DNA of 64,000 nt, from NCBI GenBank assembly GCA_910583555.1, contig CAJTXO010000003.1:1-64000 (forward strand), written 5' to 3'. Positions 16,002-24,158 of this stretch are shown here, piece by piece (position 1 is the first letter of the stretch; every line of letters starts with the position of its first letter). Made by a program: the position numbers and the translations under genes. A model generated the notes under the pieces. That model was given only the letters and a program-made list of their open reading frames with translations, made no database searches and had not been told where the DNA came from. The stretch is from an uncultured Eubacterium sp. (GTDB lineage Bacteria > Bacillota > Clostridia > Lachnospirales > Lachnospiraceae).

Positions 16002-18704
16002 ATGATGAAGAGAAAATGGCAGTCATTACAGCAGACATTGTTTGGCAGTGATCTTGATCTTTGGGAAAAGACGGTCCGCATCGTATTATTGCTCGTATTT
16101 TTTACCTCGTGTATCGGTTTGTTCCGCTTCCTGCGCGGGATGGACTGGCGCATGTTTTATGTGCGGCTGGCGATGGCCGTAGTATCGGGAGATGCGCTGA
16201 AACTGGCGATCAAGGACCACAAATCGAAACAGGCGTCTTGGCTGCTCGTCGTGGCGTCGAACGTTTTCCTGTATCCGATGATATTCATCCTTGCCGGCGG
16301 TATAAATTCGGGCACACCGCTCTGTTTTGTCATGGGATTTGTGTGCGTGTTCCTGTTTTTCAGGGGAAAAGAATTTGCCGTGGCTTTTGCGCTCTCTCTC
16401 GCGGGATGCGTGGCGGCCTTTTATATCGCTTACAACTATCCGCAGCTTGTGGGGATCAGACCGCAGCGGCTGTTAAACCATATGGATACGTTTGGCACGA
16501 TATTGATCACGAGTTGTTTTGTCGGCATCATGAACCGGCTTCAGACATTGACGTACGACAGGGAAAAGAAACGGGCGGAGAGGCAGAAAGAGGAATTGGA
16601 ACAGATGGCCCGCTCGAAAGATAATTTCTTTGCCAATATGAGCCACGAGATCCGCACACCGATCAACACGATCATCGGATTGAACGAGATGACTCTGCGG
16701 GAGGATATTTCAGAGGAAATCGCGGAAAACGCGATCAACATACAAAACGCCAGTAAGATGCTGCTGACGACAATTAATGACATCCTCGATCTCTCGAAAC
16801 TGGAGTCGGGGAAAATGGAGATCGTGCCGACACAGTACGAGATCAGCGGGATGTTCAGCGACCTCGTGAACCTCATCTGGATCCGGGCACATCAGAAAGA
16901 ACTTGAATTTAAAGTGGACATTGATCCCAATATCCCGTCGATGTTATACGGGGATGAGGTGCGGATCAAGCAGGTCATAACGAATATGCTGACGAATGCA
17001 GTCAAATATACGGACGCGGGTTCAGTTACGCTGTCAGCCCAGGCAGAACGCCTATCCCCGGTAACGATCCTGCTCCGCATATCCGTCAAGGATACGGGAA
17101 AGGGGATCCGCAAGGAAAGTCTCGACGATCTGTTCCGCTCGTTTAAGCGCGTAGACGAGACGGTGAACCGGAATATCGAGGGCACCGGACTCGGTCTCAG
17201 TATTTCCAAACAGCTTCTGGAGATGATGGGCGGCCGGATCTATGTGGACAGTGTCTACCATAAAGGTTCTACGTTTACGATAGAATTGCAGCAGGATATC
17301 GTGAATTCGCGGCCGATCGGCGTCATCGACTTTGCCGCCCAGAAGCAGATCAGCAACCGTGCCGCGTACAGACAGAAATTTATGGCGCCGGATGCCAGGG
17401 TGCTCGTCGTAGATGACAACGACATGAACCGCATGGTGGCAGTCAAGCTGCTGAGAGCCACAAAAGTCCAGGTGTTTACAGTGGGAAGCGGAAGAGAGTG
17501 CCTGAATAAAACGGCGTCAGAAGGGTATCATGTCATCCTGATGGATCATATGATGCCGGAAATGGACGGAGAGGAGACGCTTCATGCGATCCGCGCCCAG
17601 ACGAAAGGGTATTGCCAGAAAACGCCGGTGATCGCGCTGACGGCCAACGTCATGGCGAACGCGGATCAGATCTATCGGGAAATGGGCTTTGACGGGTATC
17701 TGGCGAAACCGATCAACATTGCGCTTTTGGAGGCGGCGCTCATGAAGTACCTGCCGCCGGACCTGATCGAATTTACGTCCGATGAGACGGAAATGTCGGA
17801 TGCCGGAGAACTCGATGGACTCAATCAGGTGAAAAGCGCGAGAAAGCGGAAGATCGCGGTGACGGCCGATTGTATCTGCGACCTGCCGGAACAGCTGCTG
17901 CGCAAATACCAGATCCGCCTGATGTACTGCTATGTGCATACAAAGGAAGGACGCTTTTGTGATATTTCAGAGGTATCTTCTGACAGCCTGCTGGAATACT
18001 TAAAGATAGAAGGAAATTATGCGCACTCTTCCACGGCGTCCCCCGAGGAGTATGAATATTTCTTTGCCGATACACTGGCGACGGCCGAACAGGTCATACA
18101 TATTACGGCTACAACCGATCTGAGCGGTGCCTATCCGGACGCGCTCCAGGCAAGTAAAAGCTTTGATAATGTGACAGTTGTAGATTCCGCCCATATCAGC
18201 AGCGGCCACGGCCTTATGGTGTTATACGCGGCGAAGATGGCGGAAGAGGGAAGAAGCGTGAAAGAGATCTGCAGCGCGCTTGACAAGTTCAGCAAGTATG
18301 TGTGCTCCAATTTTCTCATTCCGAGCACGGATTCGATGCACCGAAACGGAAAAGTCAGCGGCATCGTCCATAAGATCAGTACGGCGCTGCGGCTGCATCC
18401 GGTTCTGTATATGAACCGCAACCGCTTGAAGGTGTGGCACATCGAAGTCGGAAATATGCAGCGGGCCAGACGGAGATATGTAAGAAAGCTTTTGCGGCGG
18501 CGGGAACAGATCGATACGCGTGTACTGTTCCTGACGTATGCGGGCTGCAGTGTGCGCCAGTTGGACGAACTGCTGGAGGAAGTGCAGAAATATATCAGTT
18601 TTCAGAATATTTTCGTACAGAAGGCGTCGGCTACGGTTTCGAGTAACTGCGGCGTGGGAACATTTGGCCTTATTTTTATAAGATTAAATGATTTAATAGA
18701 GTAA
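16002..18704 (+). CDS. Hybrid histidine kinase fused to a C-terminal DegV domain
   Basis: A 900-residue kinase closely related to its neighbour but with a different ending. Residues about 15-170 hold the membrane segments; HisKA has H215 (NMSHEIRTPINTIIG), the ATPase domain has NMLTNAVKYT, DTGKGI and GTGLGLSISK, and the receiver has D515 (LMDHMMPEMDG) and K in LAKPIN. From about residue 615 to the end lies a full-length DegV/EDD fold: IAVTADCICDLPEQ, SSTASPEEY, TATTDLSGAYPDALQAS and VVDSAHISSGHG. DegV (FakB) proteins bind a fatty acid for phosphorylation by FakA, so this domain may sense a lipid. The start at 16002 avoids deep overlap with the previous gene; ATG 15978 is possible. Confidence 0.88.
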   Translation: MMKRKWQSLQQTLFGSDLDLWEKTVRIVLLLVFFTSCIGLFRFLRGMDWRMFYVRLAMAVVSGDALKLAIKDHKSKQASWLLVVASNVFLYPMIFILAGGINSGTPLCFVMGFVCVFLFFRGKEFAVAFALSLAGCVAAFYIAYNYPQLVGIRPQRLLNHMDTFGTILITSCFVGIMNRLQTLTYDREKKRAERQKEELEQMARSKDNFFANMSHEIRTPINTIIGLNEMTLREDISEEIAENAINIQNASKMLLTTINDILDLSKLESGKMEIVPTQYEISGMFSDLVNLIWIRAHQKELEFKVDIDPNIPSMLYGDEVRIKQVITNMLTNAVKYTDAGSVTLSAQAERLSPVTILLRISVKDTGKGIRKESLDDLFRSFKRVDETVNRNIEGTGLGLSISKQLLEMMGGRIYVDSVYHKGSTFTIELQQDIVNSRPIGVIDFAAQKQISNRAAYRQKFMAPDARVLVVDDNDMNRMVAVKLLRATKVQVFTVGSGRECLNKTASEGYHVILMDHMMPEMDGEETLHAIRAQTKGYCQKTPVIALTANVMANADQIYREMGFDGYLAKPINIALLEAALMKYLPPDLIEFTSDETEMSDAGELDGLNQVKSARKRKIAVTADCICDLPEQLLRKYQIRLMYCYVHTKEGRFCDISEVSSDSLLEYLKIEGNYAHSSTASPEEYEYFFADTLATAEQVIHITATTDLSGAYPDALQASKSFDNVTVVDSAHISSGHGLMVLYAAKMAEEGRSVKEICSALDKFSKYVCSNFLIPSTDSMHRNGKVSGIVHKISTALRLHPVLYMNRNRLKVWHIEVGNMQRARRRYVRKLLRRREQIDTRVLFLTYAGCSVRQLDELLEEVQKYISFQNIFVQKASATVSSNCGVGTFGLIFIRLNDLIE

Positions 18705-18755
18705 AATGAAACATTCCCGGAGAATACTGCTCAGGGAAAGAAATGAGGAAAGAGA

Positions 18756-19775
18756 ATGAAAGAAAAACTTGAAAAAATCATGCAGGATGCCCTGGCTCAG
18801 ATCGAGCAGACCCAGGGGCTGGAAAAACTTAATGACATCCGGGTTGCTTTTCTCGGAAAGAAAGGTGAATTAACGAGCGTCCTCAAATCGATGAAGGATG
18901 TGGCGCCGGAAGACCGGCCGAAAGTCGGCCAGCTCGTCAATGAGGCGCGAAAGGATATCGAGACGAGGCTGGAAGCGAAAAAAGCGGCCTTTGCCAAGGC
19001 GCTGCGCGAGGAAAAAATGAGGGCGGAAGTGATCGACGTCACGCTGCCGGGACGCAGACCGGAGATGGGACACCGCCACCCGAACACGATCGCCCTGGAA
19101 GAAGTGGAAAAAGTATTTATCGGTATGGGCTATGAGGTTGTGGAAGGACCGGAAGTAGAATATGATTATTATAACTTTGAAGCGCTGAACATTCCGGCGA
19201 ACCATCCGGCGAAGGATGAACAGGATACGTTTTATATCAACGATGATTTCCTGCTGCGCACGCAGACATCTTCGGTACAGGTCCGCGTGATGGAAGAGGG
19301 AAAGCTGCCGATCCGGATGATCGCGCCCGGGAGGGTGTTCCGTTCCGATGAGGTCGACGCCACCCATTCGCCGTCGTTCCACCAGGTCGAGGGGCTCGTC
19401 ATCGACAAGCACATCACATTCGCGGATCTGAAAGGGACGCTCGAAGTGTTTGCCAGGGCGTTATTTGGGGAACAGACGAAAGTAAAATTCCGCCCCCATC
19501 ACTTCCCGTTCACGGAGCCGAGCGCCGAGATGGATGTGACGTGTTTTAAGTGCGGCGGAAAAGGATGCCGCTTCTGTAAAGGAGAGGGATGGATCGAGAT
19601 ACTCGGCTGCGGCATGGTACACCCCCATGTACTGGAAATGAGTAAGATCGATCCCGAGGAATATACAGGATTTGCGTTTGGAGTCGGACTGGAGCGCATC
19701 GCTCTTTTGAAATATGAGATCGACGATATGAGACTTCTATATGAAAACGATAAGCGCTTTTTAGAACAATTTTAG
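18756..19775 (+). CDS. pheS: Phenylalanyl-tRNA synthetase alpha subunit
   Basis: Charges tRNA-Phe as part of the alpha2beta2 class II enzyme. The ATG at 18756 follows GAGGAAAGAG. Length 339 is normal for PheS. The coiled-coil N-terminus (residues 1-85) that contacts tRNA is present, as are class II signatures: GHRHPNTIALEEVEKVFIGMG, the DEQDTFYI and LLRTQTSSVQ region, the motif 2-like GRVFRSDEVDATHSPSFHQ and motif 3 FAFGVGLERIALLKY. A Cys cluster (CFKCGGKGCRFC) is common in Clostridia. pheT begins 10 bases downstream. No T-box leader precedes it: only 51 bases separate it from the kinase gene. Confidence 0.97.
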   Translation: MKEKLEKIMQDALAQIEQTQGLEKLNDIRVAFLGKKGELTSVLKSMKDVAPEDRPKVGQLVNEARKDIETRLEAKKAAFAKALREEKMRAEVIDVTLPGRRPEMGHRHPNTIALEEVEKVFIGMGYEVVEGPEVEYDYYNFEALNIPANHPAKDEQDTFYINDDFLLRTQTSSVQVRVMEEGKLPIRMIAPGRVFRSDEVDATHSPSFHQVEGLVIDKHITFADLKGTLEVFARALFGEQTKVKFRPHHFPFTEPSAEMDVTCFKCGGKGCRFCKGEGWIEILGCGMVHPHVLEMSKIDPEEYTGFAFGVGLERIALLKYEIDDMRLLYENDKRFLEQF

Positions 19776-19785
19776 GAGGGAAACA

Positions 19786-22227
19786 ATGAATACACCATTA
19801 TCATGGATCAAAGCCTACGTTCCGGAGCTCGAATGCACGGAAAAGGAGTATATGGACGCGATGACCCTTTCCGGCACGAAAGTGGAAGGATTTGAAAAAT
19901 TAGACGCCGATCTGGATAAGATCGTCGTGGGAAAAATAGAGGAGATCAAAAAACATCCCGATGCGGATAAGCTCGTCGTGTGCCAGGTGGCCGTTGACGG
20001 CGAGGGAAATACGGTGCAGATCGTGACCGGCGCGCCCAATGTAGAGGAGGGGCAGAAAGTCCCTGTCGTTCTCGAGGGAGGACGTGTCGCCGGCGGCCAT
20101 GACGGCTCGAAGACGCCGGGCGGCATTAAGATCAAGAAGGGAAAACTGCGCGGCGTGGAATCGTTTGGCATGATGTGTTCCATCGAGGAACTGGGATCGT
20201 CGCGGGATTTTTACCCCGACGCGCCGGAAGACGGGATCTACATTTTGAGTGACAACCCGGAATACAAAGAGGCGCCGGTCGGAAGCGACGCCATCGAGCT
20301 GCTCGGACTGCGGGATGCGAATATTGAGTATGAAGTCACGTCAAACCGCGTGGACTGCTTCGGTGTGATCGGCATCGCAAGGGAGGCGGCAGCCACGTTT
20401 CGCAAGCCGTTCTGCCCGCCGGTCGTGAGCGAAGTGGGAAATGACGAAAAGACAGAGGATTATATTTCCGTTGACATCGAAAATGAAAAGCTGTGCTCGC
20501 GCTATGTGGCGCGCGTCGTAAAGGACATCCGCCTGGCCCCGTCGCCGGAGTGGATGCAGCGGCGCCTGGCAGCCTGCGGGATCCGGCCGATCAATAATAT
20601 CGTGGACATTACGAATTACGTGATGGAGGAGTATTCGCAGCCGATGCACGCCTACGACCTCGATACGATCGCCGGACAAAAGATCGTGGTGCGCAACGCG
20701 AAAGCCGGTGAAAAATTCACGACGCTCGACGGGCAGGAGAGGAAGCTGGACGATTCGATCCTCATGATCTGCGACGGCGAGAAAGCGGTCGGCATCGCCG
20801 GCATTATGGGGGGAGAAAATTCGAAAATAACTGACGACGTAAAGACAATGCTGTTTGAGGCTGCCTGCTTCGATGGCACGAATATCCGTCTTTCCGGAAA
20901 GAAATTGGGGATGCGTACCGATGCCCAGGCAAAATTTGAAAAAGGACTTGATCCCAACACGACGCGCGAGGCGATGGACCGCGCCTGCCAGCTGATCGAG
21001 GAACTCGGCGCCGGCACGGTAGTCGGCGGCTGTGTGGACGTCTATCCGAACGAGAGGAAAGAAGAGACCGTTGCCTATGATCCGGACCGCATCAACGATC
21101 TTCTTGGCACCGAGATCAGTGAAGACGAGATGATCTCGTATTTTGAGATGGTCGGACTCGGCGTAGACCGCGGGGCCCGCATCGTTCATGTGCCGACGTG
21201 GCGGCAGGATGTACACTGTCTGGCGGATCTGGCAGAGGAGGTCGCGCGCTTTTTCGGCTATGATAAGATTCCGGCCACGCTTCCGAGCGGAGAAGCGACG
21301 ATGGGAAAATTGTCCGCTCAGACGGTCATTGAAAACATCGCGAGAAATGTCGTGGAGCAGGCCGGATTCAGCGAAGGCATGAGTTATTCTTTCGAGAGTC
21401 CGAAAGTATTTGATAAACTGCGGATACCGGAAGAGAGCGAGATGAGAAAGACGATCGTGATCTCGAATCCTTTAGGAGAGGATTACAGTATCATGCGGAC
21501 GACGCCGTTAAACGGTATGCTCACGTCGCTGTCAACGAACTATAACAGGCGGAATAAAGATGTGCGCCTCTATGAACTGGCGAAGATCTATCTGCCGAAA
21601 TCCCTGCCGTTAAAGGAGCTGCCGGACGAGAGGATGCAGCTGACGCTCGGTATGTACGGGGCGGGTGATTTCTTTGATATGAAAGGCGTCGTGGAAGGCA
21701 TTTTGGATAAACTGGGGATTCGGCGTGGCATTTCCTTTACACCGGAAGCCGACCGTCCGTATCTCCATCCGGGCCGCAGGGCCGATGTGACGGTTGGCGC
21801 GGAAACGATCGGTTATCTCGGCGAGGTGCATCCGGATGTGCTTGACGAATACGAGATTGGGACGAAGGCGTATGTGGCCGTGCTCGATGTGGAGCGGCTG
21901 ACCGGACTTTCGGATTTTGACGTCAAATATAAGGGCGTGGCAAAATTCCCGGCCATTACGAGGGATATTTCCCTGGTAATGAAAAAGAATGTCCTTGCCG
22001 GGAGCGTGGAGGAAGTGATCCGCAAAAACGGCGGAAGTCTGCTGGAAAGCTATCAGCTGTTCGATGTGTACGAGGGCGAACAGCTCGGACAGGATGAGAG
22101 ATCGCTGGCGTACTCCATCCGTTTCCGCGCGGCTGACCGCACGCTGGAGGACAAGGACGTAACCGAGATCATGGATAATATACTGAAGAAAATGGAAGTA
22201 TTAGGAGTGACGATCCGAAAAGCATAA
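19786..22227 (+). CDS. pheT: Phenylalanyl-tRNA synthetase beta subunit
   Basis: Partner of PheS; contributes tRNA recognition and editing. An AGGAGGG site precedes the ATG. The 813 residues show the full bacterial layout: N-terminal EMAP-like tRNA-binding domain (VGKIEEIKKHPDADKLVVCQV), B3/B4 editing region (YVMEEYSQPMHAYDLD, GIMGGENSKI), B5 domain, a class II-like core (GFSEGMSYSF, NPLGEDYSIMRTTPLNGML) and the C-terminal FDX-ACB anticodon-binding domain (FPAITRDISLVM, RSLAYSIRFRAADRTLEDKDV). Complete and unremarkable. Confidence 0.97.
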   Translation: MNTPLSWIKAYVPELECTEKEYMDAMTLSGTKVEGFEKLDADLDKIVVGKIEEIKKHPDADKLVVCQVAVDGEGNTVQIVTGAPNVEEGQKVPVVLEGGRVAGGHDGSKTPGGIKIKKGKLRGVESFGMMCSIEELGSSRDFYPDAPEDGIYILSDNPEYKEAPVGSDAIELLGLRDANIEYEVTSNRVDCFGVIGIAREAAATFRKPFCPPVVSEVGNDEKTEDYISVDIENEKLCSRYVARVVKDIRLAPSPEWMQRRLAACGIRPINNIVDITNYVMEEYSQPMHAYDLDTIAGQKIVVRNAKAGEKFTTLDGQERKLDDSILMICDGEKAVGIAGIMGGENSKITDDVKTMLFEAACFDGTNIRLSGKKLGMRTDAQAKFEKGLDPNTTREAMDRACQLIEELGAGTVVGGCVDVYPNERKEETVAYDPDRINDLLGTEISEDEMISYFEMVGLGVDRGARIVHVPTWRQDVHCLADLAEEVARFFGYDKIPATLPSGEATMGKLSAQTVIENIARNVVEQAGFSEGMSYSFESPKVFDKLRIPEESEMRKTIVISNPLGEDYSIMRTTPLNGMLTSLSTNYNRRNKDVRLYELAKIYLPKSLPLKELPDERMQLTLGMYGAGDFFDMKGVVEGILDKLGIRRGISFTPEADRPYLHPGRRADVTVGAETIGYLGEVHPDVLDEYEIGTKAYVAVLDVERLTGLSDFDVKYKGVAKFPAITRDISLVMKKNVLAGSVEEVIRKNGGSLLESYQLFDVYEGEQLGQDERSLAYSIRFRAADRTLEDKDVTEIMDNILKKMEVLGVTIRKA

Positions 22228-22249
22228 AAGGCGAACGGGAGGTTTTGCT

Positions 22250-22741
22250 GTGAAAAAGCTAATTCGCAACATGCTGGCACTTGCTTTTGTCGGTTATATG
22301 ATCCTGCTTATCTATTTCCTGTTTTTCAGTGAAGAATATGGACGCACGACACAATTTCTGAACTACCAGTACAATTTCACCCCGTTCCGCGAGATCTCCC
22401 GGTTTATTAAATACCGGAAGATCCTGGGGGCGGAGGCGTTTCTGATCAATATCGTGGGAAACATCGTCGTTTTCATGCCCTTTGGATTTTTCATCCCGGG
22501 ATTGGAGAAGAGGAAATTAGGTCCATTTTTAAATTTTTTGAAGATTACGGGGTTCGGCTTTTTATTCAGCCTGACGGTGGAGACGACCCAGCTCGTCACC
22601 AAAGTGGGGTGCTTTGATGTGGACGACCTGATCCTCAATACGATAGGCGTGGCGCTTGGCTGTGTGTGCTACAGTATCTGCCGCGGTATACTCACATGGT
22701 ATCGGAAAAAGAGAACTCGCAAGGAAAGGGAAGGAAAATGA
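22250..22741 (+). CDS. VanZ-family membrane protein
   Basis: Small integral membrane protein of the VanZ family; VanZ itself raises teicoplanin resistance, but most chromosomal homologues have unknown roles in the envelope. The GTG at 22250 follows GGGAGG. The 163 residues hold about four membrane segments, with the family hallmarks NIVGNIVVFMPFGFFIP, ETTQLVTKVGCFDVDDLILNTIGVALG. It follows pheT by 22 bases and overlaps the next gene by an ATGA junction. Confidence 0.88.
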   Translation: MKKLIRNMLALAFVGYMILLIYFLFFSEEYGRTTQFLNYQYNFTPFREISRFIKYRKILGAEAFLINIVGNIVVFMPFGFFIPGLEKRKLGPFLNFLKITGFGFLFSLTVETTQLVTKVGCFDVDDLILNTIGVALGCVCYSICRGILTWYRKKRTRKEREGK

Positions 22742-23073
22742 GGATAAATATACGGATTGGAAAGAGGCGGAAAATACAGTTTACGGACAAGAAACACCCG
22801 TTTATCGGTATTGTATCCATGCTGATCGCTGTTCTATCGCTTGTCTTTATCATAGCGCTGTTTGTCTGTTCCAGTATGGAAAAAGGGCAGGGCGGCATCC
22901 ACTACGGGTATCTGGGAATCCTGAATCTGGTGCTGTCCGTAGTCGGTTTTGTACTCTCCCTGCGGTGTTACAAAAAAGAAGATATCTATATGACATGCCC
23001 GGCTATCGGGTCCGTGCTGAACGGAATCATCATCATTTTATATTTGATCCTGTACTTTCAAGGCGCATTATAA
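22738..23073 (+). CDS. Small three-helix membrane protein (DUF6142-like)
   Basis: A 111-residue protein starting at the ATG of the ATGA overlap with the VanZ gene, with AAGGGAAGG upstream. Three hydrophobic segments are visible (about 25-47, 60-80 and 90-110), after a basic N-terminus RINIRIGKRRKIQF. It resembles a family of small uncharacterised Lachnospiraceae membrane proteins (DUF6142 as I recall). Function unknown; translational coupling suggests it works with the VanZ protein. Its stop codon lies inside the stem of the downstream terminator. Confidence 0.75.
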   Translation: MRINIRIGKRRKIQFTDKKHPFIGIVSMLIAVLSLVFIIALFVCSSMEKGQGGIHYGYLGILNLVLSVVGFVLSLRCYKKEDIYMTCPAIGSVLNGIIIILYLILYFQGAL

Positions 23074-23119
23074 GGGCGAAGGTGTCCCTGTGGGGCGCCT
23101 TTTGCCCTTATAATGTGCC
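23062..23119 (+). terminator. Large hairpin terminator between convergent genes
   Basis: GGCGCATTATAAGGGC (23062-23077) pairs with GCCCTTATAATGTGCC (23104-23119) with a single G-U. An inner stem AAGGTGTCCC/GGGGCGCCTT fills the loop. TTTTATTCTTT follows on the plus strand. The stem carries the stop of the plus-strand gene and ends 2 bases from the stop of the convergent AP2 gene. Confidence 0.85.
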
Positions 23120-23121
23120 TT

Positions 23122-23946
23122 TTATTCTTTCGGCCCGAGCGCCAGGATCCGTTTGGATATTTTGATCCTCTTAAAACATTCTTTATATTCTTCACTGGAG
23201 AGTTCTTCGAGGTAATTCACGGGAAACCGCTTGTCATAGCCTTTGCGGATCAGGGTGGAGGCGGCTTTGTTATAGGCTATGGCCGCTTCGGTTTCAGTTT
23301 CATAGCGGCCGACGATGAACTCCCCCCGCAGATGGATCCTCGTCTCATAGATCGTTTTTCCCTTGTGCTGTTTGCGCAATACGCCGTGATAGCGGTTGAT
23401 GATCTCGATGTTTTCATAGCGGAAGTCCCGTTTGTCCCCATTGACGAACAAAAAATCCCGTCCGGCGACGCCGTAATTTTTAATCCCGTAGCGGGACAGG
23501 ATATTGATCTGCATGCCGTAGTCGCTGACGAACAGATGACCGCCGCGGCGTATGATCGAATGGGTGGAGTAGTAAAACAGGTCGTCTATATCAAATGTGT
23601 AGTAATCGTCGGGGGAAAAATAGTAGTGGAAATAATTTTTCCGCATGTATATCGGCGTTTTGATGTAGATTCCGTTGTCGCGGAAATTGATGAGCGTCAC
23701 CCATTTGGGAAAGGGGAGCGCCGGGGAGCGCCGTTTGGCGCTTTTATCTTCGAGTGAGAGGGGAAGATAGGATTCCAGGGAGCAGCCGGGATCGTGAAGA
23801 ATGCCGTCCGCTTCGGTGTAAGCGCGCGCGGCAGCCGCTTCGGTCGGAAAACTGCCGAGACTGATATGTTTGTTTTGAAAGGTGATGGAACTGCGGTAAT
23901 ATGGAGTCCCGTCTTTTTTTATGGCGGCGTACACACCCTTTTTCAT
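23122..23946 (-). CDS. AP2-domain protein with degenerate HNH-like core
   Basis: A 274-residue probable DNA-binding protein. The start at 23946 (MKKGVYAAIKKDG) was chosen because longer frames add only unrelated sequence that crosses the promoter. Residues about 3-50 match an AP2/ERF domain (RSSITFQNKHISLGSFPTEA, AAARAYTEADGIL). A second AP2-like unit lies at about 195-240 (YETRIHLRGEFIVGRYETET, EAAIAYNKAA). Between them, FLFVNGDKRDFRYENIEII has the spacing of the HNH homing-endonuclease motif (NGDxxDNRxENL), but the catalytic histidines are missing. I infer a regulator derived from an HNH-AP2 endonuclease; target unknown. Confidence 0.65.
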   Translation of the reverse strand: MKKGVYAAIKKDGTPYYRSSITFQNKHISLGSFPTEAAAARAYTEADGILHDPGCSLESYLPLSLEDKSAKRRSPALPFPKWVTLINFRDNGIYIKTPIYMRKNYFHYYFSPDDYYTFDIDDLFYYSTHSIIRRGGHLFVSDYGMQINILSRYGIKNYGVAGRDFLFVNGDKRDFRYENIEIINRYHGVLRKQHKGKTIYETRIHLRGEFIVGRYETETEAAIAYNKAASTLIRKGYDKRFPVNYLEELSSEEYKECFKRIKISKRILALGPKE

Positions 23947-24008
23947 TTTGTTCCACCATCCTTTTTGTATGTTGTCTGCGTATGGACTTTCGTCTCTGTC
24001 ATGTATGA

Positions 24009-24037
24009 AGTATAGCAAAAAATGGGGCAAGACACAA
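24009..24037 (-). promoter_or_regulatory. Promoter of the AP2-domain gene
   Basis: On the minus strand TTGTGT (24037-24032), a 17-bp spacer and TATACT (24014-24009) lie about 60 bases upstream of the AP2 protein start. It is back to back with the promoter of the VWA-protein operon. Confidence 0.55.
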
Positions 24038-24048
24038 GACAAAACTTG

Positions 24049-24077
24049 TTGCTTTAGGGTAAAAGATATGATAGAAT
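24049..24077 (+). promoter_or_regulatory. Promoter of the VWA/GH43 operon
   Basis: TTGCTT (24049-24054), a 17-bp spacer and TAGAAT (24072-24077) precede the VWA protein gene by about 80 bases. Confidence 0.55.
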
Positions 24078-24158
24078 AGAGATTAACGAATCTACATATG
24101 AAGAAAATTTCAGGGACAGAAATCATATTGTTTTTTTGGAAAGGTTCAGGTGAAAATT

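Noticed and set aside
22250..22741. Glycopeptide resistance gene vanZ
   Set aside because: VanZ-family membership is clear, but no other van genes are present, so a resistance role is not supported.
23113..23757. Plus-strand frame of 214 codons opposite the AP2 gene
   Set aside because: It is antisense to a gene with recognisable AP2 domains and begins inside the terminator hairpin.
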